Shown here: piece after piece, positions 33,655-45,112 of the stretch
How the letters are laid out: every line of letters begins with the position of its first letter
Numbering within the stretch: the first letter of the stretch is position 1
DNA from: Morinoia aosen
Taxonomy: Eukaryota; Arthropoda; Malacostraca; Amphipoda; Talitridae
DNA length: 64,000 nucleotides
Direction of reading: 5' to 3'
Assembly (NCBI GenBank): GCA_030386875.1
Contig: CM059556.1
Location: 38,666,964 to 38,730,963 of the forward strand
Position numbers and translations under genes: made by a program
Notes under the pieces: generated by a model
Database searches by the model: none
The model's input: only the letters and a program-made list of their open reading frames with translations
What the model was told of the DNA's origin: nothing

Positions 33655-33870
33655 GTACTATTGATTCAAATAGATACAAATAGACCATTGGCCGACAGAA
33701 GATACCATTGGTTCATTGATCAATGTAAAATACCATAGGAATATTATCGACACAAGATACCATTGGATCATTAGTCGGTATAAGAGACCATTGCACCGTT
33801 GATCGATATAGAATACCATTGAACAACTGACCGAAATGAGATATCATTGGACCATTGATCGAATATCTCT
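33655..33870. repeat. About 38-42-bp tandem repeat, 5 diverged copies
   Basis: ATACCATTGGATCATTGATC followed by GATATAAG-like sequence recurs. Copies differ by small indels. Confidence 0.7.
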
Positions 33871-34047
33871 GTCAAGCCCATACTAATAATACGAGTAATG
33901 TCAGGATTTTGAACACGTGTTTTCCCGCAGAGTTCTCTGAGGAACATAGAACCGAAATTTCCCAATCTTAAGGTCTGAACACCCAGCTCCTTGTAACTTT
34001 CTGCGTTATCTTGGTAGAAAATATCCAAAATAAGCTTATCCTCTGAA

Positions 34048-34269
34048 CACTTTGACTTCGTCGTGACTCATATTTGGTCACTATAAGGGAGTTTTCAGTT
34101 TTGCTGCTGACCAACTAGTAGTTGCTAACTAAATTTCGAAAATAGTTGAGCAAAACGAAATGAAAACACGATCCACTTAGTGGTTGACATTGCCAACGTT
34201 GCTTACTACAGTTGACTTTAAATTTTATTGGAATATTAAACTTAATTTTTACATGCCGAGGTCAAAATG
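34048..34269 (+). mobile_element. TTAA-type MITE family E, copy 1
   Basis: The ends CACTTTGACTTCGTCGTG and CGAGGTCAAAATG are inverted. Flanks TGAA and CAAA look like decayed TTAA. The interior (GTCACTATAAGGGAGTTTTC, GCTGCTGACCAACTAGTAG) matches copies at 35861-36177 and 44889-45108. Confidence 0.6.
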
Positions 34270-35117
34270 CAAAACCTTTAAACATCAAACGGACCAGATA
34301 GCCAATTTCCCCGTATACTTGAAGAAACAGCTGAAACCATCAATGAACTCTAAACTATAGAACATCTTCAATCGGTTGATCGCCATTGGGCTAACTCCAC
34401 AGACCTGGAAGTTAACGAATGTAACTCAAATTTCAAAAAATAGCGAACAGGTACCCAATAACGAAGTCTTACCAGCCTGGTATCAGTCGTTAGTGAAGCG
34501 ATGGGTAGGGTGCTCTCAGTCCGAATAGCAGACGATCTCGAAATTTGATTACAAACACTCAGAACGGGCTTCTGGAAAAACGCAAATGTCTCGCAAATCT
34601 ACTTAAATAAAAATTTAAAAACGAAGAAAAAGTTAATAAAATTAGCTATTTGCATATTGTTCGCTCTTAAATTTTCGGTGAATCTGCGATGTAAGCAGAG
34701 CGAACATCTGTTGAGAGGTCTACTTCACTCCCATTGAGAAATTAAACGAATCCTCGACTGTGCGAAATCGGTAGACTTTGTATGCCTTGATTTTAAGGAA
34801 GGCTTCGGTAAAGTTCCTCTGGAAAAGATTATGGCTTATGGAGAAGCCCATGGTATTCATAGGAACTTCTCTCGATGGATACGAAAAGGCCATAAAAGAC
34901 CGTGGAAAAGGCTCACTGGTCCCACTAAAAAAGTAACTAATGATTTAGGGGCTGGACCTCTGGTTACTTCAGATATTCCTCAAGGGTTTTAGACCCGCTA
35001 CTTTTCACAATGTGCAGCAACAACCTAGCCATCGAAATCAACAGACCATTACCGAATTCGCGGATGATGCGAAGCTTTGACGTGAGCCGTTCACCGAGAG
35101 AGACAGAACTACGATTT

Positions 35118-35487
35118 GATTATAATTAAGATTTAGTCTCCCTGACCACAATGAAGATGCTCAAAGAGAGGGAAGATAATTCAACTTTATTACGGAATTG
35201 AGGGAACGCGGAATCTATGCACAAGGCGTTTTCCCCACACAGGAACCCGTGCGCATAGATTCAATAAGTTAAGAAGGAAGGTTATGAAACAAGATTAAAG
35301 TTGAAGAAAAAAGTCAGATGTGCTGAAAAACAGGACAGCAGTGAACCGAAAAAAGATGGTCCTTAACAAAACAAATAAAATTTATATCAACATAATGAAG
35401 GCCTGCCTAACTCTCACCTCAGGACCTCACATTTTCCCCTCGGGAGCGCTAATTCGCACATATACAATAATTGTATCCTCTTAGGGA
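35118..35487 (-). mobile_element. SINE-like dispersed repeat F, copy 1, inserted in the RT fossil
   Basis: Matches 38846-39205 over about 360 bp (shared: AAAACAGGACAGCAGTGAAC, AAAGTTGAAGAA, GGCCTRCCTAACTCTCA). It is flanked by AGACAGAACTACGATT (35101-35116) and AGATAGAACTACAATT (35488-35503), a 16-bp target duplication with two differences. Long variable duplications point to copying by non-LTR machinery. No tRNA-like promoter boxes were recognised; the minus orientation is inferred from an AATCTAATCT-like tail in copy 2. Confidence 0.7.
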
Positions 35488-35860
35488 AGATAGAACTACA
35501 ATTCAAGCAGACCTGAACTGTCTCTTCTAATGACGGAAACCAGACAAACGAGCTTAGACATCGATAGATGCTCAGTTATGCACATTGGAAGCAATAATCA
35601 GCCCTTTCTGCATATCATGAATGAAACTCAAATTGCTACACAGACCTCAGCAATACTATCACCAAAGATCTCATGCATGACAAGTGGTTATAAGCGTTAG
35701 GAATGCGAAATGAATTTTTGGTTTCATTGTAAGAAGCTTCAGATCAAAGGAAATTATTTTACTCTTCGATGAAGTATTAGTCCGACCACATCTAGAATAT
35801 TCAACGCAGCGCGGATCTCCTCACATAAGTCACCTACAAAATGGATCAAATTAGCGTTAA

Positions 35861-36177
35861 CTCTTTGACTGCGACGTGAGCCACATTGATCACTAAGGGA
35901 GTATTCATTATGCTGCTGACCAACCAGTAGTCATTAACTCAATTTAAAGAAATGCTCAATCAAAAGTAAATGAAGATACGATACATCGTTTGGTATTTTC
36001 AACATTGCGTACTGCTAATGACTTTTAGGAAATCGAACGTTTTTTTGGGCTAACAAATAAAAAATGAGATTACTGCGGAAAAAGGCTAATAAACCTTCTT
36101 TCACCTCGTAGAAACGTCATTCACCTCAAGTTTAAATTGAATATTAAAATTCAGTTTTACCAGCCACAGTCAAGGCG
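35861..36177 (+). mobile_element. TTAA-type MITE family E, copy 2, inserted in the RT fossil
   Basis: Starts CTCTTTGACTGCGACGTGAG after TTAA (35857-35860) and ends CCACAGTCAAGGCG before TTGA (36178-36181). TTAA duplication is the hallmark of piggyBac-type transposition. A roughly 100-bp segment (about 36025-36130) is absent from the other copies. RT fossil sequence continues on both sides. Confidence 0.7.
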
Positions 36178-36475
36178 TTGAGTAACGAAAACAATTCCAG
36201 GACTACGGAACCTCAGTTACGAGCTACGTCTTAAACTGGTCAAATTCATTTCCCTAAACCAAGAAATTTCGAGATTAATCAATATGATGTACTGACCCTC
36301 TAATGGCTTTATCAGTGCTCACCAGAAACGCATTTCGACATTGAGGATATTGTCCGAGCTAGAAATAATAGGCGGCTGTTACTAAGAATAATCGCAAGAC
36401 ACCTTCAGTCCTACATTTTTTCTTCTAAAATTGTTAGAATCTGGAATCAGCTCACAAAAAATGTTATCGGTTGAT

Positions 36476-37689
36476 TCCAAAAGACAACATTGCGTTCAAT
36501 AATGTCTATTGTTGTCTAATTCTGATTTTTCTAGGGCAGTAAATGTGTTCAGAAATAATTTTGACCATTGCCGGGAATTTCCAGAATTCCAGAAGATTTC
36601 AAGAGAAAATATACACGCGAAATTCAGCAGGCCTCATGTGAGACTCCATTTCTTTATGCGATATTCTTCTGATTTCTTTGGTAATACCTTATGAGATAGT
36701 AGCGTCAGTATAGCGTGAAAAAAAGAGGGGATCTTGGCTCCAATATTACGAATAAAACAAAGAAACCGTCTAATAATGGCACCACTCTTTGCGTAACGGC
36801 CGCGTTTAGAGATATTGTGTTAGATTACACTGGCTCTTAACTTGGCGCCCATGGAGGGGTGCGAGCCTCCGCAGTGAAGCCTGATTTTTCCAAGTAATGT
36901 TTTCGACAAAGAGTGAACTTTCACTGCTGAATATGTTTGAGGACCTATTTACGATATTTTTTGTTGTGAGCTCTTATTTACCGGTCCATCTGCACACAAT
37001 TTTCCCTGACAATTCTAAGGGGGACATTGGAGTAAAAAGGTTAACCCTTTAACACCCAAGTGGACTGTACGGTCCTCTTTCAAAAATAGCCTCAATACAT
37101 TGAATTTCTCGTAAAATTAGTTCCCTGATGTGTTTTGGACTGCACTGTCGAGTGGGAGTTCCTTCCTCATCGTTAAATCGATAAATATCTGATGCCGGTG
37201 CCAGTTTAATGATGGTGGTTGTGATAACGATAACTTAAGAACCACTGCGTTAGAAGGGATGTACTGGTGCTTGTGCTTGATGCGTGTTGCTGATCTTCTT
37301 AGGTGCCTCTGCGTAATTGATGGCTGTTGGCACGGTGGAGCATTCGAGCATAAGCTTCTTGATTCGATCTTGTAACTGAATTATATTCTATTCCACTCAC
37401 TTTCATTCCATTCAGTTTAATTCTCTTCTATCCTTTTCCATTCCATTCTGTCATGTTCAAATCAATTTCATTCTATTGTAATGATAAAAAAAACAGGAGA
37501 TGTAGCTATTAACAGCTTTTGACATACCAAATTTTTTCCTTCACCGCAAGGGTGCAGAGTGCTATTTTATTTTTACAGTAATAACTTGTATGTGACTAGC
37601 ATAATTAGTAGCCTATGTAAATAGCATTATCTGGCCGTAAATACTAACGACTATTATTTTTTATCAAATCAGTACTACCTCCTTGGTGA
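36476..37689. other. Unassigned sequence
   Basis: No gene supported. TTAACCCTTTAACACCCAAG at 37042 resembles a piggyBac-type element end, but no partner end was found. About 37385-37475 is a CATTCCATT-rich tract. Confidence 0.3.
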
Positions 37690-38290
37690 AATCACCAGTA
37701 TATCTTTAACGTAACCTATTACTTTCACTCTCTTTTTTAAACATGCTTATTTACTGGTAGCACCTATCAGTAGATGTTTCGTGTAACCTACACTTCCACT
37801 ATCTCTCTACCTAAAATATCTACTTGTTGGTAGCAATTACGAGAAGATCTCCCACTTCTTCTAACAGTAGACGAAGGTCTTCCAAAATTCCTCTGATTAC
37901 CATAAGAACGTTCTTGCAACTTACCTTCCCGTTTTCCTACCAAAAATACCTACTAACTTGTCTCATGTACATGAAAATCTTTCATTTAACTTACTTTCCC
38001 ACTTTCCTACTCAAAATACTGACTCACTGGTAACAATTTCTTGTATATCTTTTTGGTAGCCTACCTTCCCACTTTCTCAACTTTAAATACCCACGTACTT
38101 GTCCCAATTACTTGCAGATCTTTCACGCGACCTAAAATACAGACTCACTTGTCGCAATTACTTGTAGATCTTTCACAAAACCTAAAATACAGGCTCACTT
38201 GTCGCAATTACTTGTAGATCTTTTACGCAAGCTATACCTAAAATACCTACTTACTCGCCTCAATTACATGTAGATCATTCATTTAACCTA
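37690..38290. repeat. 60-90-bp tandem repeat, about 8 diverged copies
   Basis: ACTTGTAGATCTTTCACGYA, ACCTACCTTCCCACTTTC, AAAATACCTACTTACTTGTC and GCAATT recur in order. Copies near 38100-38230 lack the CTTCCCAC block and are shorter (about 60 bp). Confidence 0.8.
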
Positions 38291-38845
38291 CCTTCCCACT
38301 TTGCTGCCCAAAACCCACGACGTGTGCATTTTTGCGACCTGCTTGCGACTGTCCCCTGAACCGGCCTGCCCATTTGAGGCGCGTGACAGCGTGGCTCAAC
38401 GGACGGCGGGTCATTTGGTCCATTCCTTCTGCATCATTTTGCTCCACTCTATCATGAGGGAAGAAATGCTTCCCGTGGCCCCTAATGGAAAAGCCTGGCA
38501 TCCATTACCGATAGCTCGTAGCTAGGCCGAAGGTTTACAATAAAGGGACCGGATCAAACAACTCACGTCGTCGAAGTGGTGCAGCTAGCAGCGTAAGTTC
38601 TGTCAACTTGGCTATGCTACGTGCTATTTTTTCGGCGAGTAGATATTAAGTGTTGAGCTTCTCAAATAAAATGTAAGATCTTAGCATTAGAGTGTCCATC
38701 GGAAGTTTCAAGATGTTGAGTGCTCAAATTTTCCTGAAAAGACTCGAACTTTGGAATTCTTGTCAGGAAAAAACGTATGTTAAATAGTCACGTCGACAGA
38801 AAAATATGAGCCGATGACTGTACCGTTATTATGTCGGAAAGATAA
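38291..38845. other. Unassigned sequence, G+C-rich at left
   Basis: A 74-codon frame at 38301-38525, overlapped by a 72-codon reverse frame, sits in a G+C-richer patch. Neither is recognised. Confidence 0.3.
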
Positions 38846-39205
38846 GGTTAGATTAGATTATTTTGTTAGTTTAAGCCTCCCTATCCTCAACGAATGAGAT
38901 CCAAAGAGAGGAAGGAAGACAGCACCATAGTATGGAGTTAAGGGAACGCTGAATCCATGCAGAAAGGGCATAGAAACAGTAAGATGAGAAAGAAGTTCAT
39001 GCAACAAGATCAAAGTTGAAGAAGGCAGTAGTAGGTGCTGAAAAAACAGGACAGCAGTGAACCGAAAAAGTTGGTACTTAACATAACAAAAACACTTCAT
39101 TTCAACAAAAAGAAGGCCTACCTAACTCTCAGCTTGGGCCCTCACATCGTTTCCCCTGGGAGCGCTGATTCCCATAGATACAATATTTGTATCCCCCTGA
39201 GGGGT
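38846..39205 (-). mobile_element. SINE-like dispersed repeat F, copy 2
   Basis: Homologous to 35118-35487. Flanking TATGTCGGAAAGA (from about 38831) and GATGTCGAAAACA (from about 39209) may be an eroded target duplication. On the minus strand it ends in TAATCTAATCTAACC, like the short A/T-rich tandem tails of SINEs and CR1-type elements. Confidence 0.6.
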
Positions 39206-39404
39206 ATGATGTCGAAAACAATTGTTGGAAAATTTGATTACAGCAATCAGAAATCCGGGAAAAACAGATGCCAAGCATGCACACGTGGCTCTTACGGCCT
39301 ACATCTTTTATGGCGAACTAGTGTTTTCTGAACATTTCCAGACTTGAGCTCATCAACAAGTTCCATTTGCTGTGTACTTCTTTAGAAACTATGAATTAAT
39401 TAAT
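39206..39404. other. Unassigned sequence
   Basis: Nothing recognised. Confidence 0.3.
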
Positions 39405-39492
39405 AGACCAAGATTTAATTAGGGAACCATGATCTAATTAGGGAACCACGATCTAATTAGGGAATCACGATCTAATTAGGGAACCATGATCT
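39405..39492. repeat. 19-bp tandem repeat, about 4 copies
   Basis: AGGGAACCACGATCTAATT, with C/T and A/G variation. Confidence 0.9.
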
Positions 39493-39514
39493 AGTTGAGT
39501 AACGTTATGGTTTC

Positions 39515-39748
39515 ACGATCCTGCTCCAGTATCTCGCTCCAGTATCCCGCTCCAGCATCCCGCTCCAGTATCCCACTCCAGTATCCCGCTCCAGTATCCC
39601 GCCCCAGTATCCCGCTCCAGTATCCCGCTCCACTATCCCGCTCCACTATCCCGCTCCACTATCCCGCTCCACTATCCCGCTCCACTATCCCGCTCCACTA
39701 TCCCGCTCCAGTATCCCGTTCCAGTTTTTCGCTCCAGTATCCCGCAAT
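39515..39748. repeat. 13-bp tandem repeat, about 17 copies
   Basis: CAGTATCCCGCTC with a block of CACTATCCCGCTC variants in the middle (about 39630-39705). The 98-codon plus-strand frame repeats every 13 residues (39 bp). Confidence 0.92.
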
Positions 39749-40035
39749 TGGCAAAACGCTGCGTGTAGGCGGGAGAGTTCGCTGGAAATGATCACATCGT
39801 AGATGTTGCGGCAGTCGTTAGAGCGACTTACAACCACCAGTGCACCCGAGAATCTCTGTAAAGCGTTTTTGCCCGTGTTCTGTGGTGGAAGAAAACCGAA
39901 TGCGAAGAAACGCCCGCAAATAAAAAGTTTTTTTTGGTGTGAAATTGGCGATAGTGTAGAGGAAAGAACGTTTCCTGCTGGAGATATCAGTGGCTGTGTC
40001 TGAGAGAATTGGCTTTACAAAGGTGCGCTGATTTT
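39749..40035. other. Unassigned sequence
   Basis: Nothing recognised. Confidence 0.3.
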
Positions 40036-40530
40036 TTTGGAGATCAGCACGCTACCATGCTGATCTCCTACAATCATCATGCTGCCATCCTGATCTATTA
40101 CAACCATCATGCTGACATCTTGATCTCCTCCAATTATCACGCTACCATCCAGATCTCTTACAATCATCACGCTACAATCATCTACCATCCTGGTCTCCAA
40201 TCACCACGCTATCTTCCTGATCTCCTCCAATTAACAATCTACCATGCTGATCTCCTACAATCATCACCCTACAATCATCACGCTACTGCCCTGATCTCCA
40301 ATCACCACACAACAACCATCACGCTACCATTCTGATCCCCAATCACCACACAACAATCATCTACCATCTTGATCCCCAATCACCACGCAACAATCATCAC
40401 GCTACCATTCTGATCCCCAATCACCTCACAGCAATCATCTACCATCTTGATCCCCAATCACCACACATCAATCATCACGCTACCATTCTGATCCCAATCA
40501 CCACGCAACAATCCTCTATCACCCTAGTCT
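40036..40530. repeat. About 30-bp minisatellite, roughly 15 copies with variants
   Basis: ACGCTACCATCCTGATCTCC plus TACAATCATC; later copies switch to TTCTGATCCCCAATCACCAC with CACAACAATC. Open frames on both strands are repeat-driven. Confidence 0.85.
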
Positions 40531-40575
40531 ACAGATCTAGGCTCAAAGCGCGCAGCTAACAACTCGCGCCTTCTA

Positions 40576-40725
40576 TGATGCATTTCCCAGCCGTGCAGAC
40601 CATCGCTGCGCGCCGTACAGCAGGCAGCGGCGCGGAAGCCATCGCAGCTGATCATGAAACCACATCGACAAATTTACGGGGCAAAAAGTTCGATAAGAGC
40701 AGAAGTAAATTCGTGCGATAACATT
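40576..40725 (+). other. Short G+C-rich open frame, unrecognised
   Basis: An ATG-started frame of about 49 codons (MMHFPAVQTIAARR…) in a G+C-rich patch, followed by AT-rich DNA. No family is recognised and no splice sites were supported. It may be an exon or chance. Confidence 0.12.
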
Positions 40726-41784
40726 GAAGGTGACCTCAGCCTGCAACACGGCCTAAAGCTCGATGGGAAACCGGCCTATCAAAATTGCCCCGAGAAATCC
40801 CATTGCTGGAGGCCTAGATCGAACCAATACTGTATTGAACTTCTATAAATTGCCAAGGTCGGGCCGAAATTTCTCTGGGTCATGCGATGGAATGTTTCAG
40901 GGCGCCAAAATGTGTGGTGGACCAAAATTGGTTTCCCGCAGAATCAGTCACGATGTTTTTTTGTTGAAATATTGCCATGTTTATTCAGATATTGTCATGT
41001 TTATTTCTATCAATTTACAAAAAGGGACAATTAAATGATAGAAATATTGAGCATCATGATACTCCTAATATGTTTTTAAAGCTTTTTTTGAGCTGACAAA
41101 AGCTCACCTATTTTTTTGTTTGCTGATTTAGATCTTAGCATTTTTGATAAAATTGTTGTTTTCAGATTTTATTCGTCTTGGTATCTTAACTCATTGACGT
41201 GTTAGTTACCTGATATGTTAAAAAATAAAGTTATTGGTGCTGTCACTGGAACGGTCGAGCTATCCCAGTATGTGAAGAAATGACAGCGTGAAAAAGAAAA
41301 AACATGGAATATTTTACCGAACTTCGATGTCACTTCTAAAAATAAGTCGTAGGGATGAACTTTACATAAAATAGATAAATAAATTAAGGGTGATGCAGTT
41401 CCAATTCTTTTCTTAACGTCCTGTACGTATTTCTAGGTGCGCATACACATACGTACATGTGCACACGTACATGTGTACATTAACATCGTTCTGGGATATG
41501 GATCTATAAATACACTTATATTTTTCAGTGATTGCTGATGGTGGTTACAGAACTATCTCACAAGATAGGTTCTTTGTGTCAAATACTTTTTGTGAAATGA
41601 TGATACTCATATTGAAAGTAAATAAAAACCAATTCCGGTCAATAGCCTTAACGCTTAAAAAACTGTTACACAGATGCTAGCATAGCAGTTTCCATATTTA
41701 TGGAACTACAAATATTATGAGAATTACACAAACCATGAAAATTACTAAGTTATGATAATCATAAAAATTTAAACAATTTTTTGA
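40726..41784. other. Unassigned AT-rich sequence
   Basis: Nothing recognised except an alternating purine-pyrimidine tract at 41438-41480 (ACGTACATGTGCACACGTAC). Confidence 0.3.
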
Positions 41785-41950
41785 ACAATTTGTTTACCAC
41801 AGGTGATACAGAGGTAAAATGTTTCTTAAGTCTAGTACAATGGTCAAACTAGAGTATAGCTACCTGTGGGCCCAAATAAGTTCAGCGACTTCTAGGGCAT
41901 CCTACCATCACGTTATTCTAAGGTGTACAATAATGTTTAACCTAGTTCAC
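41785..41950 (+). repeat. Dispersed repeat C, copy 2
   Basis: Homologue of 19815-19990, roughly 75-80% identical by eye. Its edges are not sharply defined. Confidence 0.65.
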
Positions 41951-42404
41951 TTAACCTAGTTTCGCATTAGACAGATCATTGAGATAATTAACTCGATATT
42001 TTATGCTGTATTTTACAATATAGGTCGAATCGGCTATAGTTAACAGTATGTTCGATAAAACGCTTTAAGAGCAGACTGAAGATCGGTTATGTTACCCATG
42101 GCAAGTTACAATATTAGGCCCAGACATGTAGGAGGCAAGATTTGACATGGTGATCTTACACGACTAGTATTCTGATGGGAAATGAGACTCAAGATGTCTT
42201 TTGAATACTTTGTACGAATTACTTTCACGGATCTCCGCAGGTATTGAGTTCAGGTATTGAGTTCAAATACAGCAAGGTATAAAAATTATAAATATAAAAT
42301 TAATAAAAATTATAATGATTATGAAAATAATAAAAAGCGTGAAAATTATAGAAGTTATTTAAATATTTGAAATTTGATATATAACAGTAGCGTGGCACAC
42401 CTCA
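41951..42404. other. Unassigned AT-rich sequence
   Basis: Includes a tandem GGTATTGAGTTCA doublet near 42240 and an A/T-rich AAAATTATAA-type tract at 42275-42355. Confidence 0.3.
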
Positions 42405-42620
42405 GCTCCCCCCAGTCAATTCCGCTCGACACAATTCAGCCCGACACAATTCAGCTCGACACAATTCAGCTTGACACAATTATTCAGCTCGACACAATTC
42501 AGCTCGACAAAATTCAGCTCGACACAATTCAGCTCGACACAATTCAGCTTGACACAATTCAACTCGACACAATTCAGCTCGACACAATTCAGCTCGACAC
42601 AATTCAGCTCGACACAATCA
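42405..42620. repeat. 15-bp tandem repeat, about 14 copies
   Basis: ACACAATTCAGCTCG, encoding a QLDTI pentapeptide repeat in one frame. This frame runs on into the next array, giving an 828-codon open frame that I attribute to the repeats. Confidence 0.93.
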
Positions 42621-42721
42621 GTTTAACTTTCGTTGTCGATCTGCAGCGCAATTTGTATCAGTCTCTGCGACGGACGCGACCGCTGCTGGGAATCTCGTGC
42701 GGTGACGCCTGGACTTTCCAG

Positions 42722-44860
42722 CTGCAGCCAACACCTCTAAGCTGTGGCAGCCCACACCTCTCAGCTGTGGCAGCCCACACCTCTCAGCTGTGGCAGCCCA
42801 CACCTCTCAGCTGTGGCAGCCCACACCTCTCAGCTGTGGCAGCCCACACATCTCAGCTGTGGCAGCCCACACCTCTCAGCTGTGGCAGCCCACACCTCTC
42901 AGCTGTGGCAGCTCACACCTCTCAGCTGTGGCAGCCCACACCTCTCAGCTGTGGCAGCCCACACCTCTCAGCTGTGGCAGCCCACACCTCTCAGCTGTGG
43001 CAGCCCACACCTCTCAGCTGTGGCAGCCCACACCTCTCAGCTGTGGCAGCTCACACCTCTCAGCTGTGGCAGCCCACACCTCTCAGCTGTGGCAGCCCAC
43101 ACCTCTCAGCTGTGGCAGCCCACACCTCTCAGCTGTGGCAGCCCACACCTCTCAGCTGTGGCAGCCCACACCTCTCAGCTGTGGCAGCTCACACCTCTCA
43201 GCTGTGGCAGCCCACACCTCTCAGCTGTGGCAGCCCACACCTCTCAGCTGTGGCAGCCCACACCTCTCAGCTGTGGCAGCCCACACCTCTCAGCTGTGGC
43301 AGCCCACACCGCTCAGCTGTGGCAGCCCACACCTCTCAGCTGTGGCAGCCCACACCTCTCAGCTGTGGCAGCCCACACCTCTCAGCTGTGGCAGCTCACA
43401 CCTCTCAGCTGTGGCAGCTCACACCTCTCAGCTGTGGCAGCTCACACTTCTCAGCTGTGGCAGCTCACACCTCTCAGCTATGGCAGCCCACACCTCTAAG
43501 CTGTGGCAGCCCACACCTCTCAGCTGTGGCAGCTCACACCTCTCAGCTGTGGCAGCCCACACCTCTCAGCTGTGGCAGCTCACACTTCTCAGCTGTGGCA
43601 GCTCACACCTCTCAGCTGTGGCAGCTCACACCTCTCAGCTGTGGCAGCTCACACCTCTCAGCTGTGGTAGCTCACACCTCTCAGCTGTGGCAGCTCACAC
43701 CTCTCAGCTGTGGCAGCTCACACCTCTCAGCTATGGCAGCCCACACCTCTCAGCTGTGGCAGCCCACACCTCTCAGCTGTGGCAGCTCACACCTCTCAGC
43801 TGTGGTAGCTCACACCTCTCAGCTGTGGCAGCTCACACCTCTCAGCTGTGGTAGCTCACACCTCTCAGCTGTGGCAGCTCACACTTCTCAGCTGTGGCAG
43901 CTCAAACCTCTCAGCTGTGGCAACTCACACCTCTCAGCTGTGGCAGCTCACACCTCTCAGCTGTGGCAGCTCACACCTCTCAGCTGTGGCAGCTCACACC
44001 TCTCAGCTGTGGCAGCTCACACCTCTCAGCTGTGGCAACTCACACCTCTCAGCTGTGGCAGCTCAAACCTCTCAGCTGTGGCAACTCACACCTCTCAGCT
44101 GTGGCAGCTCACACCTCTCAGCTGTGGCAACTCACACCTCTCAGCTGTGGCAGCCCACACCTCTCAGCTGTGGCAGCCCACACCTTTCAGCTGTGACAGC
44201 TCTCACCTCTCAGCTGTGGCAGCCCACACCTCTCAGCTGTGGCAGCTCTCATCTCTCAGCTGTGGCAGCCCACACCTCTCAGCTGTGGCAGCCCTCACCT
44301 CTCAGCTGTTGCAGCCCACACCTCTCAGCTGCGGCAGCTCACACCTCTCAGCTGTGGCAGCCCACACCTCTCAGCTGTGGCAGCTCACACCTCTCAGCTG
44401 TGGCAGCCCACACCTCTCAGCTGTGGCAGCCCCCACCTCTCAGCTGTGGCAGCTCACACCTTTCAGCTGTGGCAGCCCACATCTCTCAGTTGTAGCAGCC
44501 CACACCTCTCAGCTGTGGCAGCTCACACCTCTCAGCTGTGGCAGCCTACACCTCTCAGCTGTGGCAGCCCACACCTCTCAGCTGTGGCAGCTCACACCTC
44601 TCGCTGTGGCAGCCCACACCTCTCAGCTGTGGCCGCCCACACCTCTCATCAGTGGCAGCCCACACCTCTCAGCTGTTCCAGCTCACACCTCTCAGCAGTG
44701 GCAGCCCACATCTCACAGCTGTGGCAGCTCACCCCTCTTAGCAGTGGCAGCCCACATCTCACAGCTGTGGGAGCTCACACCCCTCAGCAGTGGCAGCCCA
44801 CACCTCTCAGCTGTGGCAGCTCACACCTCTCAGCTGTGGCAGCTCTCACCTCTCAGCTGA
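42722..44860. repeat. 23-bp minisatellite, about 93 copies
   Basis: ACACCTCTCAGCTGTGGCAG plus CCC or CTC. Each unit contains the palindrome CAGCTG. The CCCACAC type dominates at the left, the CTCACAC type dominates from about 43380 to 44130, then the two mix with extra variants at the right end. Stop-free reading in all three plus frames produces frames of up to 828 codons. Confidence 0.97.
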
Positions 44861-44888
44861 GTTTCGGTCCAGGAACTAAGGAATTTAA

Positions 44889-45108
44889 CACTTGGCCTGC
44901 AGTTGGTCAAACTGAAATTAAATATTCAACTCAAATTTAAAGTCAATCGTAGTCAGTAATTTTGGAAAATAGCAAACATTAACTGGATCGAGCTTTCACT
45001 TAGCTTTTATCAAGTATTTATTAAACAGAGTTTGTGACTGCTGGTCGGTCTGCAGCATTATGAAAATCCTTTCCGTGTCCACCGGTGGCGCACGTTGTGG
45101 TCAAAGTG
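44889..45108 (-). mobile_element. TTAA-type MITE family E, copy 3
   Basis: The left flank TTAA (44885-44888) and right flank CTAA (45109-45112) bracket a 220-bp element with inverted ends CACTTGGCCTGC and GGTCAAAGTG. The interior read on the minus strand matches copies 1 and 2 (CATAATGCTGCAGACCGACC). Confidence 0.65.
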
Positions 45109-45112
45109 CTAA

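Larger units (their letters stand above)
34360..36475 (+). pseudogene. CR1/Jockey-like non-LTR retrotransposon fossil with two nested insertions
   Basis: Decayed RT blocks appear in order across shifting frames. A fingers remnant (TWKLTNVTQISK) lies near 34405. Motif A (VDFVCLDFKEGFGKVPLEK) and AYGEAHGI follow at 34770-34860, and motif B (SDIPQGF, then stop) near 34970. There is a decayed FADD region near 35060, and a thumb (MHIGSNN, then TITKDLMHDKW) at 35580-35690. LSYELRLKLVKF lies near 36210, and the C-terminal FFSQRVVNxWN-type block, here FSSKIVRIWNQL, near 36420. Many stops and frameshifts are present. The fossil is interrupted by a SINE-like repeat (35118-35487) and a TTAA-type MITE (35861-36177). 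It is far older than the intact element at 1815. Confidence 0.85.

Noticed and set aside
39405-39492. Telomere-like repeats (TTAGGG words)
   Set aside because: TTAGGG occurs only once per 19-bp unit, not as a contiguous telomeric tract.
42374-44860. 828-codon open frame read as a giant repeat protein
   Set aside because: It is produced by the 15-bp and 23-bp arrays, which lack stops in the plus-strand frames; other frames are equally open and there is no unique domain.
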